Assembly (NCBI RefSeq): GCF_024807615.1
Contig: NZ_JANUCJ010000003.1
Location: 248,001-312,000 of the forward strand
DNA from: Tsukamurella ocularis
Lineage (GTDB): Bacteria > Actinomycetota > Actinomycetes > Mycobacteriales > Mycobacteriaceae
Length of the DNA: 64,000 nucleotides
Direction: 5' to 3'
Shown: positions 33,692-44,488 of the stretch, piece after piece
How the letters are laid out: every line of letters begins with the position of its first letter
How positions within the stretch are numbered: the stretch's first letter is position 1
Notes under the pieces: model-generated
What the model was told of the DNA's origin: nothing
The model's input: only the letters and a program-made list of their open reading frames with translations
The model's database searches: none
Position numbers and translations under genes: made by a program

Positions 33692-35008
33692 TCAGAAGAA
33701 GAGAACCGTCGCAGCCGACCCGAGCGTTGCGCCTCCGAGAGCAGACACCGCCCCCAGAAGTGTTGCATATCTTAGAGATTTCGCTTCAGCACGCGTGGCC
33801 ACTTCCGCCACCGAAGCTCGCACAGTCGACATGTCAAGCATTTCAACCTCGTTTGCATGCGAATCAAACAAGACTCCAAGCTCAGCCAATTTCTTCTGCT
33901 CCACTTGCTGAACGAATCGACGGTGCCACTCTCTCCAAGAGGGAACTTGCAGATCAATCGAGGCCAATGCGAGCCACTGTGCAGACAGCAGTTGCTTCAC
34001 GCGTCGACCTGATCCACGATCTTCCCATCGCGCGGGAATCGATTCCTTGAAGTGATACCACGGACTTCGAGTTGATCTGTCATAGGCGATCGCCAGCGTG
34101 TCACTGGCATCACATCGAGCTCTCCAGCCCCAGTACAAGATCGCCTTGGCAACAGAACTTGCGCGCGCAAAAGACTCGATCAGGGTTGACAAGTCCGCTC
34201 TAATTTGCCTAAGCAGGTCAACTTCGTCGAGTTCGTATGAATACGGCGTCGCGATTGAGTCGATCGGAAGGTTTCCTACAAGCAACTTGTAGCCTTCATC
34301 CGTAGATTCGGCGCCATAGGTCACAAGGTCACCATGAAAGAACCTGTGTTGACAGCCTCGCGAGCATGCAATAACGGTCGCTTCGAACCCTGCTTGCTTA
34401 GCCACGGACTCGACAACATCGAACACGATATGCCCTCCCGACCCGGATTTTCGAGAATTAGCCTGGTGCCATTGCACATAAAGCGCCGATCCGTCCCATG
34501 AAACCAAGTAGTCGTCCGCAGGAACGTCATCCATACTTCGATATCTTGGCTGATTTTTAACCGGGACTCGAACGCGAAACTCAATCGAGCTGTTCAGGCG
34601 CAAAGCCTCGAAATCCCGTACCCCGATCACCGAATTTTCGTCTGTGGATTCAGGTTCCAAGTACGTCGTCGTGCACGCGTTGTCGATGTTCCGTTCCTGC
34701 GGGGCAGACAACACCTCCGCAACGCGCGAATCCGACTCGAGGGCCTCGATAATCTTCAAACTAACCGACTCCGAAAGCTCGCGCGCTTCCGGGACCGTGA
34801 ACATCGGTTTGGCGTCGTTTCCCAGCCTCAGTAAACAGATCGCGAAGCGTGTGACCCGAATAGGCTGAGCGGAATCGCCCTCTTCACCCTGGTCCTCGAT
34901 TGCCCTACTCTCATCGACTACATTGCCTTCTCCCATTCCACCATGATAACGGTCAGCACCCAAGCCACCTCCGCTTCTGAAGGAATCGGTGGAACGATCG
35001 GTATTCAT
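33692..35008 (-). CDS. Unknown low-G+C gene: soluble domain plus C-terminal membrane helix
   Basis: 438 residues, no family recognised. Base composition is visibly near 50% G+C, against about 70% around it, and codon use is unlike the neighbours, so it was probably acquired. The first 50 residues are acidic and flexible. Residues 50-300 look alpha/beta (IRVTRFAICLLRLGN, DDYLVSWDGSALYVQWHQAN, GFEATVIACSRGCQHRFFHGDL). Then come long helices (LLRQIRADLSTLIESFARASSVAKAI, QQVEQKKLAELGVLFDSHANEVEML), and the last 25 residues form a Gly-rich membrane helix (LLGAVSALGGATLGSAATVLFF). A soluble sensor/enzyme region with a membrane tail would fit a single-gene defence effector, but that is speculation. 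The start is uncertain (no Shine-Dalgarno). Confidence 0.7.
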   Translation of the reverse strand: MNTDRSTDSFRSGGGLGADRYHGGMGEGNVVDESRAIEDQGEEGDSAQPIRVTRFAICLLRLGNDAKPMFTVPEARELSESVSLKIIEALESDSRVAEVLSAPQERNIDNACTTTYLEPESTDENSVIGVRDFEALRLNSSIEFRVRVPVKNQPRYRSMDDVPADDYLVSWDGSALYVQWHQANSRKSGSGGHIVFDVVESVAKQAGFEATVIACSRGCQHRFFHGDLVTYGAESTDEGYKLLVGNLPIDSIATPYSYELDEVDLLRQIRADLSTLIESFARASSVAKAILYWGWRARCDASDTLAIAYDRSTRSPWYHFKESIPARWEDRGSGRRVKQLLSAQWLALASIDLQVPSWREWHRRFVQQVEQKKLAELGVLFDSHANEVEMLDMSTVRASVAEVATRAEAKSLRYATLLGAVSALGGATLGSAATVLFF

Positions 35009-35119
35009 TTAAGGCGCACCGGTGATCAAGAACGCATTCGCCCCGAGAGGTCTGCCTGACTCGGAGGTGTGGAGCCCCTGGACTCGACACTCAACCGGGC
35101 CGGCGCCGCGCTACCGGGC

Positions 35120-35371
35120 TCAGGCGACGTTCGCCGCGTACTTCGCCGGATCCGCGTCGAACTTCGGGGCGCACGAGGGGCAGCAGAAGAAGTACCGCTC
35201 GCCGTCGAAGTCGCGGAACAGTCCGCGCGCCTCGGCGGTGGACTTCACCACCGGGTTGCCCACCATGACGGGGCAGGTGGTGTTCTCGTCCGCCGCCTGC
35301 GCGGCGCTCGCAGGCGCGGCGCCCAGCCGGATGTCCTCGGTCTGCGAGGAGTTCGTGCTGCAGCAGCTCAT
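35120..35371 (-). other. Possible internal start producing a free YHS-domain protein
   Basis: In frame within the P-ATPase gene, ATG at 35369-35371 lies 10 bp after GAGAGGA and would give an 83-residue Cys-rich protein ([13 protein letters not shown] then a YHS domain). Free proteins of this design occur beside copper ATPases. Here no stop codon separates it from the ATPase. Confidence 0.4.
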
Positions 35372-37690
35372 GTCGGTGGTGTCCTCTCGGTCGGTGGAAG
35401 GGATTCGGTTCTCGGGGCGATCGGCCGGAGCCTGCCCCGCCGCGCTGCGGAATCCACGCAGGCGCAAGCTGTTCCCGACGACGAAGACGCTCGAGAAGGC
35501 CATCGCCGCGCCGGCGAGCATCGGGTTGAGCATGCCGAGCGCCGCCACCGGGATAGCCGCGACGTTGTAGGCGAAGGCCCAGAACAGGTTCGTCTTGATC
35601 GTCCGGAGCGTGGTGCGCGACAGGCGGATCGCGTCGACGGCGGCCCGCAGGTCGCCGCGGACCAGGGTGATGTCTGCCGCCTCGATGGCGACATCGGTGC
35701 CCGTGCCCATCGCGAGTCCCAGGTCGGCGGCGGCGAGCGCGGGCGCGTCATTGACCCCGTCGCCGACCATCGCCACGACGCGGCCCTCGGCCTGCAGGCG
35801 GGTCACCACGGCGACCTTGTCCTGCGGCATGACCTCGGCGATCACCTCGTCAATGCCGACCTCTGCCGCGATCTTCCGGGCGGCGGCCTCGTTATCGCCG
35901 GTGAGCAGCACGGGCGTCAGCCCCAACGCCCGCAGCCCCCGGATCGCCTCCGCACTGGTGGGTTTCACGACATCGGAGACCACGAGGATCCCGCGCGCCG
36001 CGCCGTCCCAACCGGCCACGACGACCGTCGCACCCTGCGCCTCGGCGTCCGCCTTGGCCGCAACAAGCCCGTCAGACAGACCCAGCGCCCAGTCGGCGAG
36101 CAGCGATGCGCGACCGACGATCACACCGTGGCCGTCGACGACACCCTGCACACCCAGGCCCTCGATGTTCGCGAAACCCTCAACGGGTGAGAGCGTTCCG
36201 ACCTTCGCGATTGCCCCCTTGGCGATGGCCTGCGCGATCGGATGCTCGGAGGCGTCCTCGAGGGCGCCGGCGAAGCGCAGCACGTCGAGCGGGTCGACTC
36301 CCTGCTCGGTGATCACGTCGACCAGCGTCATCCGGCCGGTGGTCACGGTGCCGGTCTTATCGAGCACGACGGTGTCGACGCGGCGGGTCGATTCGAGGAC
36401 CTCGGGGCCCTTGATCAGGATGCCCAGTTGGGCGCCCCGACCGGTGCCGACGAGCAGCGCCGTCGGCGTGGCGAGGCCCAGCGCGCAGGGGCAGGCGATG
36501 ACGAGCACCGCGACCGCCGCAGTGAAGGCCGCGGAGACCGGGAAACCCGCTCCCAGCCAGCCGCCCAGGGCGATGACGGCGATCGCGATGACGATCGGCA
36601 CGAAGATCCCGGAGATCCGATCCGCGAGGCGCTGGACCTCGGCCTTGCCGGTCTGGGCCTCCTCCACCAGCCGTGCCATCTGCGCGAGCTGCGTGTCCGC
36701 GCCGACGCGGGTGGCCCGCATCACGAGTCGTCCGCCGGCGTTGACCGTGGCGCCGGCGACCGCGTCGCCGGGGCCGACCTCGACGGGCACCGATTCGCCG
36801 GTGAGCATCGAGGCGTCGACCGCGGACGTACCGGAGACGACCACGCCGTCGGTGGCGATCTTCTCGCCGGGCCGCACGACGAACTCGTCGTCCGCGCGCA
36901 GCTCGTCGACGCCGATCTTCACCTCGACGCCGTCGCGAAGGAGGGAGACCTCCTTGGCGCCGAGCTCGAGCAGCGCGCGCAGCGCCGCCCCGGCCCGCCG
37001 CTTGGAGCGCCTCTCGAAGTAGCGCCCGGCGAGGATGAACATGGTGACGCCGGCGGCTACCTCGAGGTAGATGTTCGCGGCACCGTCGGACGGCGCGAGC
37101 GTGAGGGAGAACGGGTGCGTCATCCCCGGCTCCCCGGCGGTGCCGAGGAACAGGGCGTACAGCGACCAGAGGAACGCCGAGAGCGTGCCCATGGAGATGA
37201 GGGTGTCCATCGTGGCCGTGCCGTGCTTGAGGTTCGCCCACGCCGCCTTGTGGAAGGGCCATGCGCCCCACAGGATCACGGGCGAGGCCAGCGCCAGGGA
37301 AGCCCACTGCCAGTAGGTGAACTGCAGCGCGGGCACCATCGCCATCGCGATGACGGGGGTGCTGAGCACCACGGCGCCGATGAGCCGGGTACGGAGCGAG
37401 GCAAGTTCCACGTCCGCGGGAGCGCTCTCCTCGCCGTCCGGGCCCGACGGTGCCGCCGCCCCGGACAGCGTGGCGCTGTAGCCGGTGCCGACGACCTCAT
37501 CGATGATGCGCTGCGGGTCGACGCCCTCGGGCGCGACGACCTTCGCCTTCTCGGTGGCGTAGTTGACGGTGGCGCTCACGCCGTCGATCTTGTTGAGGCG
37601 CCGCTCGATCCGGTTGGCGCACGAGGCGCACGTCATGCCACCGATGTCCAGTTCGATGTGCGCGCCGCCGGTGGTGCCGGGTGTGCTCAT
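35120..37690 (-). CDS. Copper-type P1B-ATPase with a fused C-terminal YHS domain
   Basis: 856 residues; usual copA-like ATPases end near 750. Order: HMA domain with GMTCASC (18-24), eight membrane helices with CPCALG in helix 6, DKTGTVTTG phosphorylation site, [16 protein letters not shown] hinge, final helices, then a linker and residues 774-856, which start [10 protein letters not shown] and contain a YHS metal-binding domain ([27 protein letters not shown]). CPC specifies Cu(I) or Ag(I) export. The ATG (37690) has GAGGAGGA upstream and follows the 329-residue partner gene by 29 bp. The extra domain has its own ATG and ribosome-binding site, so it could also be made alone. Confidence 0.93.
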   Translation of the reverse strand: MSTPGTTGGAHIELDIGGMTCASCANRIERRLNKIDGVSATVNYATEKAKVVAPEGVDPQRIIDEVVGTGYSATLSGAAAPSGPDGEESAPADVELASLRTRLIGAVVLSTPVIAMAMVPALQFTYWQWASLALASPVILWGAWPFHKAAWANLKHGTATMDTLISMGTLSAFLWSLYALFLGTAGEPGMTHPFSLTLAPSDGAANIYLEVAAGVTMFILAGRYFERRSKRRAGAALRALLELGAKEVSLLRDGVEVKIGVDELRADDEFVVRPGEKIATDGVVVSGTSAVDASMLTGESVPVEVGPGDAVAGATVNAGGRLVMRATRVGADTQLAQMARLVEEAQTGKAEVQRLADRISGIFVPIVIAIAVIALGGWLGAGFPVSAAFTAAVAVLVIACPCALGLATPTALLVGTGRGAQLGILIKGPEVLESTRRVDTVVLDKTGTVTTGRMTLVDVITEQGVDPLDVLRFAGALEDASEHPIAQAIAKGAIAKVGTLSPVEGFANIEGLGVQGVVDGHGVIVGRASLLADWALGLSDGLVAAKADAEAQGATVVVAGWDGAARGILVVSDVVKPTSAEAIRGLRALGLTPVLLTGDNEAAARKIAAEVGIDEVIAEVMPQDKVAVVTRLQAEGRVVAMVGDGVNDAPALAAADLGLAMGTGTDVAIEAADITLVRGDLRAAVDAIRLSRTTLRTIKTNLFWAFAYNVAAIPVAALGMLNPMLAGAAMAFSSVFVVGNSLRLRGFRSAAGQAPADRPENRIPSTDREDTTDMSCCSTNSSQTEDIRLGAAPASAAQAADENTTCPVMVGNPVVKSTAEARGLFRDFDGERYFFCCPSCAPKFDADPAKYAANVA

Positions 37691-37719
37691 GGTCGATTCC
37701 TCCTCTTCTTCGGTGGTGG

Positions 37720-38709
37720 TCAGTGCCCGCCGTGGCCGGCGGCCGGAGCGGGGGCGGATGGGGTCGTGGGGTTCTGCGGCGCCGCGGACGCGGACGCGTC
37801 GACGACGAAGCTCGCGGTGCGCACCACCCCGTCGACCTGGAAGTCCAGGTACAGCAGGTAGCGGCCCGCGGTGGGGGCCTGCGCCTGGAAGGCGATGGCG
37901 GGCCCGCCGGTATCCCCAGGCTTCGGCTCCGTGCCCTCGGGGTGCACGTGCAGGAAGCCGAGGTCGCCCTGGCGGAGCGCGACGAGGTGACCGAAAGCGC
38001 CGAGGTAGGGCTGGAGCGCCGTGACGGGCGCACCATCGCGGCTGACGCGCAGCGTGACGGGGCTCGAGGCGCCGGCGACGAGGTCACCGTCGAGCGTGAC
38101 GGTGTAGCCGTCGACCTGGGCCGTGCGCGACGGTGCCGGATCGGCGGGCGCGTAGCCGCCCGCGACCTCGACGGTGCGGGTCAGCGTGACGGCGGGCCCG
38201 GTGGCGGGCGCGAAATCGGCGTAGAGGCGGTAGGTGCCGGCCTCGACCCAGCTCCACGGGAGCGACCACACGCCGGTGGCGCGGTCGAGCGTGGGATGGA
38301 CGTGCCGGAACTGCGTGCCGTCGGCGCGGACGGCGATGAGGTGCAGGTCCTTCTCGTGCGTCGTGGTGTAGGCGGTCACGGGGGCTCCGGTGGCGTCCTC
38401 GATGCGGAAACCGAGGGTGCCGGCCTCCCCCACGGCGCGTGGCGCCGCGACCGAGGCGAAGGTCAGCCCTTCGGCGCTGAGGGCGACGCCCTTGAGCGGG
38501 GCCATCGCAGCGGGGGCGGCCGCGGCCGGGCCGCCGGACCCGCTATGGCCCTGGTCCGCCTGGGCGTTCCATCGGGCGACGGTGCCATCGGGCACCACGG
38601 CTCCGGCGATGCCGTGAGCGCCGCCGAAGGCGACGACGAGGCCGGCGCCGTAGACCGCCAGCGTGGCCGCCGGGTTCATCGAGCGCCGCTTCGTCTTCCG
38701 GCCGTCCAT
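37720..38709 (-). CDS. Exported copper-operon protein with two His-containing beta domains
   Basis: 329 residues from ATG 38709 behind GAGGAGGA. One N-terminal membrane anchor ([24 protein letters not shown]), a His-poor linker, then two similar beta-sandwich-like halves: [23 protein letters not shown] with [10 protein letters not shown], and [21 protein letters not shown] with [11 protein letters not shown]. The tail is GHGGH. The repeated H-V-H-P motif suggests metal binding outside the membrane. It is the first gene after the CsoR-like boxes and precedes the copper ATPase, so a copper-handling role is likely. The family is seen in many actinobacterial copper loci without a settled name. 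Confidence 0.8.
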   Translation of the reverse strand: MDGRKTKRRSMNPAATLAVYGAGLVVAFGGAHGIAGAVVPDGTVARWNAQADQGHSGSGGPAAAAPAAMAPLKGVALSAEGLTFASVAAPRAVGEAGTLGFRIEDATGAPVTAYTTTHEKDLHLIAVRADGTQFRHVHPTLDRATGVWSLPWSWVEAGTYRLYADFAPATGPAVTLTRTVEVAGGYAPADPAPSRTAQVDGYTVTLDGDLVAGASSPVTLRVSRDGAPVTALQPYLGAFGHLVALRQGDLGFLHVHPEGTEPKPGDTGGPAIAFQAQAPTAGRYLLYLDFQVDGVVRTASFVVDASASAAPQNPTTPSAPAPAAGHGGH

Positions 38710-38730
38710 GGTTCCTCCTCGGTCTGCGGT

Positions 38731-38780
38731 ACCCCCGGTGGGTATCTGACTTGAATGTATACCCCAGGGGGGTATCTGAC
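38731..38780 (-). promoter_or_regulatory. Tandem CsoR-like operator boxes
   Basis: Two 20-bp direct repeats, 38731-38750 and 38761-38780, agree at 18 of 20 positions and are 30 bp apart (about three helical turns). The second contains the near-perfect CsoR palindrome ATACCCC-agg-GGGGTAT (38759-38775); the first is ACCCCC-ggt-GGGTAT. This is the G-tract/AT pattern bound by the copper sensor CsoR. No csoR gene lies in the window. Confidence 0.8.
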
Positions 38781-38825
38781 AAGGCCTCGACGGCCCCGAT
38801 TCCGAGAAGGGTGAGAAGAGCGCGC

Positions 38826-39740
38826 CTACGGCACGACGGTGGCGCCCGGCACCGGGCCGGAGGCCACACGCACCGTCCGGCACACGCCGGCGCCGGCCAG
38901 TTCGGTGCCCACGTCGACCGCGGCGTCGGCGCTCGCGCAGAGGAAGGCGCAGGTGGGGCCGCTGCCGGAGACGATGCCGGCGAGCGCACCCGCCTCGATC
39001 CCAGCGCGCAGCGTGCGCCGCAGGCCCGGCTGCAACGAGAGCGCGGCGGCCTGCAGATCGTTGGTGAGCAGCGGCGCCAGGCGGTGCGGATCGCCGGAGG
39101 CCACTGCGGCGAGCAGCGCATCGGGGCTGCCCGCCCGCGGTGGGTCACCGGCCTCGCGCAGCCGGTCGAGCTCGCGATACACGGCGGGGGTACTCAGTCC
39201 CTCGCGAGCCAAGGCGAGCGTCCAGTGGAACTCGCCGCGGGCCAGCGCGGGGATCAGCCGCTCGCCGCGGCCGGTGCCGAGCGCGGTGTGGCCGTGCAGC
39301 GAGAAGGGCACGTCAGAGCCGAGCATCGCGGCCACCTCGTCGAGTTGGTCGCGGCTGATCTCGAGGCCCCAGAGGGTGGCGGCACCGAGTAGCGCGGCGG
39401 CCGCGTCCGCGGACCCGCCGGCCATCCCGCCCGCCACGGGGATGCCTTTGACGATGTCGATGCGCATGTTCGGGTCCCGGCCGTAACGCTCGGCGAGCGC
39501 GACGACGGCGCGAGCCGCCAGGTTGGTGGGGTCGGTCGGTACGTCGCGGACGCCCTCGCCGGTCACGTGCAGGGCCAATGCGTCGGACGGGGTGAGGGTC
39601 ACGTCATCATGCAGGGAGAGTGCCTGAAAGACGGTGACCAGCTCATGGAAGCCGTCGGGTCGCACGTCACCCACCCCGAGGTGGAGGTTCACCTTGGCGG
39701 GCGCCCGCACGGTCAGAGGTGTCGGTACCACGGAAAGCAC
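38826..39740 (-). CDS. ispE: 4-diphosphocytidyl-2-C-methyl-D-erythritol kinase
   Basis: About 304 residues, GHMP kinase fold; fourth step of the MEP isoprenoid pathway. Motifs: [13 protein letters not shown] at the N-terminus, [17 protein letters not shown] (ATP-binding loop), SDVPFSLHG with the catalytic Asp, and [12 protein letters not shown]. The start is GTG 39740 or GTG 39731. It follows ksgA by 10 bp, as in mycobacteria (Rv1010-Rv1011). Confidence 0.97.
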   Translation of the reverse strand: MLSVVPTPLTVRAPAKVNLHLGVGDVRPDGFHELVTVFQALSLHDDVTLTPSDALALHVTGEGVRDVPTDPTNLAARAVVALAERYGRDPNMRIDIVKGIPVAGGMAGGSADAAAALLGAATLWGLEISRDQLDEVAAMLGSDVPFSLHGHTALGTGRGERLIPALARGEFHWTLALAREGLSTPAVYRELDRLREAGDPPRAGSPDALLAAVASGDPHRLAPLLTNDLQAAALSLQPGLRRTLRAGIEAGALAGIVSGSGPTCAFLCASADAAVDVGTELAGAGVCRTVRVASGPVPGATVVP

Positions 39741-39750
39741 GCGGTCCAGA

Positions 39751-40644
39751 CTACGGGGCAGCGTCTGCCGGCCGAGCGGCGGCGAGGGCGGCGAACTGCT
39801 CGACCGACAGCTTCTCGCCGCGCTCGCGCGGATCGATACCCGCCGCGAGCAGCAGCTCCTCCGCCGCGGCGGGCGATCCCGCCCAGGTCGCGAGGGCGGC
39901 ACGCAAGGTCTTGCGGCGCTGAGCGAAGGCTGCGTCGACGGCCGCCCACAGACGGGCACGGTCCACGTCGGGCCGACCATCGGGGCCGTGCAGGTCGATC
40001 CGCACCAGGCCGGACTCGACGTTGGGCTCGGGCCAGAACACCGCCCGCCCGACGGTGCCGGCCTTGCGGACGCGCCCGTAGTACGCCGCCTTCACCGACG
40101 GGACGCCGTAGACGCGCGAGCCCGGGGGCGCGGCGAGCCGGTCGGCGACCTCCAGCTGCACCATGACCAGCACCGTCCGCAGCGTGGGGACCTCGGCCAG
40201 CAAGTGCAGCAGCACCGGCACTGAGACGTTGTACGGGAGATTCGCGACGAGCACCGTCGGCGATCCCGCGACGGAGACCTGCGCGCCGGAGACCTTGAGC
40301 GCGTCCTCGCCGATCACGGTGAGGTTCCCGGCAAGCTCGGGCGCGCGTTCGGCGACGGTCTTCGGGAGCTGTTCCGCGAGAACGGGATCAATCTCGATGG
40401 CGGTGACGGATGCGGCGGCGTCGAGCAGCGCGAGCGTGAGCGAGCCGAGGCCGGGCCCCACCTCGAGCGCGACGTCGTCGGGCCGCACGTCGGCGGCGGC
40501 GACGATCTTGCGGACCGTGTTCGGGTCGTGCACGAAGTTCTGTCCCAGCGTCTTCGTGGGACGAACGGACAACTGCTCGGCCAGCGCGCGGATCTCCGCG
40601 GGTCCGAGCAGTCGTGCCTGATTCTTGAATTCGGCGCCGGTCAC
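39751..40644 (-). CDS. ksgA: 16S rRNA dimethyladenosine transferase
   Basis: 297 residues. Dimethylates A1518/A1519 of 16S rRNA during 30S assembly. SAM-binding [16 protein letters not shown] and [13 protein letters not shown]; catalytic [12 protein letters not shown]-terminal [12 protein letters not shown] start 18 bp after the rpfB stop. Part of the rpfB-ksgA-ispE operon known from mycobacteria. Confidence 0.97.
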   Translation of the reverse strand: MTGAEFKNQARLLGPAEIRALAEQLSVRPTKTLGQNFVHDPNTVRKIVAAADVRPDDVALEVGPGLGSLTLALLDAAASVTAIEIDPVLAEQLPKTVAERAPELAGNLTVIGEDALKVSGAQVSVAGSPTVLVANLPYNVSVPVLLHLLAEVPTLRTVLVMVQLEVADRLAAPPGSRVYGVPSVKAAYYGRVRKAGTVGRAVFWPEPNVESGLVRIDLHGPDGRPDVDRARLWAAVDAAFAQRRKTLRAALATWAGSPAAAEELLLAAGIDPRERGEKLSVEQFAALAAARPADAAP

Positions 40645-40662
40645 CGGAGTGACTCTACCGAG

Positions 40663-42174
<1,512 letters not shown>

Positions 42175-42225
42175 CTATCCCTACGGAGGCTGCGATGGAC
42201 TGCCGATCGGGCGACGTTTCGGTCG

Positions 42226-42250
42226 CCGTTACATCACAGTACGGTAACGG
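42226..42250 (-). promoter_or_regulatory. Inverted repeat in the rpfB leader
   Basis: CCGTTAC (42226-42232) and GTAACGG (42244-42250) form a perfect 7-bp dyad with an 11-nt spacer, about 60 bp upstream of the rpfB start in the tatD-rpfB gap. It could be an operator or a leader hairpin. I see no full c-di-AMP riboswitch here. Confidence 0.4.
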
Positions 42251-42277
42251 AGAAGTGGGAGGCGTGCCAGCTTCTGT

Positions 42278-43135
42278 TCATTTCGCGCCCGCGAATGTGG
42301 CACCGAACACACGTTCCGCGGTCGCCGTAGTGGCCGCCGCGATCTGCTCTGGTGCCACTCCGCGCAGGTCAGCGAGGTAACGCGCGGTGTATGGGATGCA
42401 GTACGACTCGTTGGGCGTACCCCGGTACGGGTGCGGTGTGAGATACGGCGCGTCGGTCTCGACAAGTAGTTGACCGTCCGGAACGAGGCGCGCGGCCTCC
42501 TGCAGCTCGGTGGCGTTCGTGAACGTGACGGTGCCCGAGAAACTGAGGACGTAGCCTCGGTCCACGCACTCCCGAGCCATCGCGGCGTCGCCGGAGAAGC
42601 AGTGGAAGATCACCGTCTCCGGGGCGCCGAAGCGCTCGAGATCGGCGAGGATGTCGGCGTCGGCCTCGCGATTGTGGATCATCAGCGGCTTGCCCAGTCG
42701 CTTGGCCAGGTCGATGTGCCACTCGAAGGCCGCGTGCTGCTGTGCCGGCGTCGCGACGCCCTCCCGCTTGCCGAGCCAGTACCAGTCGAGCCCCGTCTCC
42801 CCGATCGCCACGCAGCGCGGGTCGGAGGCCAGGAGCTCGAGCTCGGCCGGCGCACCGTCGACCTCGAGCTGGTGTGCGTCGGTCGGATGCAGGGCCACGG
42901 CGGCGAAGACCCGCTCGTCCCAGCGGCTCGCCTCAATCACATACCGCGCCTGGTCGAGATCGCAGGCGACGGTGACGACGCGGTCGACGCCGACGGACGC
43001 CGACCGGTCGACCAGCTCCTGCACGGCCTCGGGCGTGCGAGCGCGGCACCCGTCGAGGTGCGTGTGCGCGTCGATGAGGCCGGGTAGCGGCGCGGGCAGC
43101 GGAGGCGGCGGCTTCTTCTTCCCCATGACTTCCAT
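42278..43135 (-). CDS. tatD: TatD-family metal-dependent DNase
   Basis: 285 residues; an in-frame ATG at 43126 is an equally possible start. TIM-barrel metallohydrolase with LIDAHTHLD (metal ligands), AIGETGLDWYW, MIHNREADADI, IFHCFSGD and LLVETDAPYL. Functions in DNA fragmentation/repair and 3'-exonuclease activity. Lies just upstream of rpfB in the same orientation, as Rv1008-Rv1009. Confidence 0.95.
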   Translation of the reverse strand: MEVMGKKKPPPPLPAPLPGLIDAHTHLDGCRARTPEAVQELVDRSASVGVDRVVTVACDLDQARYVIEASRWDERVFAAVALHPTDAHQLEVDGAPAELELLASDPRCVAIGETGLDWYWLGKREGVATPAQQHAAFEWHIDLAKRLGKPLMIHNREADADILADLERFGAPETVIFHCFSGDAAMARECVDRGYVLSFSGTVTFTNATELQEAARLVPDGQLLVETDAPYLTPHPYRGTPNESYCIPYTARYLADLRGVAPEQIAAATTATAERVFGATFAGAK

Positions 43136-43247
43136 TGTCCCGGTACCGCCCCCGGGGCCCGTCGTCGGACCATGTTTAATCCGACGTTAAGCAGCCGCGA
43201 AGACACTTCTGGTGTGCTCCGTGCGGTGTCCCGACCGAGGAGAACGA

Positions 43248-44441
43248 ATGAAGAAGACCATCCTGTCCGCCGCCGTCATCGGCGGTACCGCGGTGCTCGC
43301 CGCCTGCAGCACGACCGGCGGGGAGCCCGTCGCCGCGCCCTCGTCGGGGGTGCCAGTCGCCTCGTCTCCGGCCGCGTCGTCGGCCGGCGCCTCCCCCGGG
43401 ACGACGGTGCCGGTCCCCGCCGGCCTGGACTACGGCGCGTACCCGACGAAGGCCCGCACGATCACCGCCTCCGAAAACCGATCGTGGGTGGCCGAGGGCA
43501 ACCGGATGGGCGACGAGGCGCTCATCCAGGCCAACGAGGTCGACCCGCGCCTGATCCTCGGCGGCGCGGGACTCCGCTCGTACCCCGTGCTCGTCGGCGA
43601 CGGGCTCCGCAGCCGCGTGCCCGACGCCACGGCCCGGGCGTTCCAGGCCAACACGATGCGCGTGGGCATGACGACTACGCGCGGCGACGCGCTCGACAAG
43701 CCGACCGTCGCCGTGCGCATTGGCCTGTACCGCTTCGAGACCCCCGACGCCGCGAAGCAGGCCGTTGACGCCATACGCACGGCCACCGCCGCGGCGCCGA
43801 AGGTCCGCATCACCGTCGACGGTGCGCCGGACGTGCTGGCCTCGGAGTTCAAGCCCGGCACCGTCGACGCCTACGTCGTGCAGGGGCCCTTCGTTGTGAA
43901 CGTCAGCGGCACCGGACCGACCACGGCTCAGGGCGCCCAGTTCGTGACAAAGGCGTATTCCCTCGAGTTGCCGAAGCTCAAGGGCTTCGCGCCGACCGCC
44001 GTCGACCAGATCCGCAAGCTCGACGTCGACAAGGACGGCATCCTCTCGCGGGCCCTCCCCGCGAGCGGCTCCCAGGATCCGACCCTCCAGGAGAACTGGT
44101 ACACGTGGAACGGCCAGCTGCACCGGATCCCGGACATCACCAAGACGGAGACCTATCGCGCCGCGGGCATCGACCTGTTCGGCAACACCGGCAGCGGCAG
44201 CATCGTCCACCGCACGCGCGATGCGGCGGCCGCAACCACGATGGTGCAGACCATCGCGGGCAAGAACCCCGCCGTCGCCGGCATTCCCCAGCTGCCCACG
44301 GTGAAGTGCATGACGGGCGGCGACCTCACCTACTGCTGGATCCCCGTGGGGCGCTACGTGGCCTCGGTCTACGACAGCAACGCGGCGGTCGCGCGGCAGA
44401 AGGCCGCCGCACAGTTCTCCATCCTCGCGACCACGCCGTAA
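43248..44441 (+). CDS. Mycolata-type lipoprotein of unknown function
   Basis: 397 residues from ATG 43248, with GAGGAG upstream. Lipoprotein signal MKKTILSAAVIGGTAVLAAC (lipobox VLAAC), a Ser/Pro/Ala linker to about residue 60, then two similar alpha/beta halves (LDYGAYPTKARTITA... and TWNGQLHRIPDITKTETYRAAGIDLFGNTGSGSIVHR). Two cysteines near the end (VKCMTGGDLTYCW) may form a disulfide. It resembles the DUF7373-type lipoproteins common in Mycobacterium and relatives. Divergent from tatD and convergent with metG. Confidence 0.85.
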   Translation: MKKTILSAAVIGGTAVLAACSTTGGEPVAAPSSGVPVASSPAASSAGASPGTTVPVPAGLDYGAYPTKARTITASENRSWVAEGNRMGDEALIQANEVDPRLILGGAGLRSYPVLVGDGLRSRVPDATARAFQANTMRVGMTTTRGDALDKPTVAVRIGLYRFETPDAAKQAVDAIRTATAAAPKVRITVDGAPDVLASEFKPGTVDAYVVQGPFVVNVSGTGPTTAQGAQFVTKAYSLELPKLKGFAPTAVDQIRKLDVDKDGILSRALPASGSQDPTLQENWYTWNGQLHRIPDITKTETYRAAGIDLFGNTGSGSIVHRTRDAAAATTMVQTIAGKNPAVAGIPQLPTVKCMTGGDLTYCWIPVGRYVASVYDSNAAVARQKAAAQFSILATTP

Positions 44442-44446
44442 CCCCG

Positions 44447-44477
44447 CCGCCGGGCGCGGGAGACCCGCGTCCGGCGG
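44447..44477. terminator. Bidirectional terminator hairpin
   Basis: CCGCCGGGCGCGGG and CCCGCGTCCGGCGG pair over 14 bp (one G-T) around a 3-nt loop, between the lipoprotein stop and the converging metG stop. Confidence 0.75.
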
Positions 44478-44488
44478 AGGTTCCGCGG

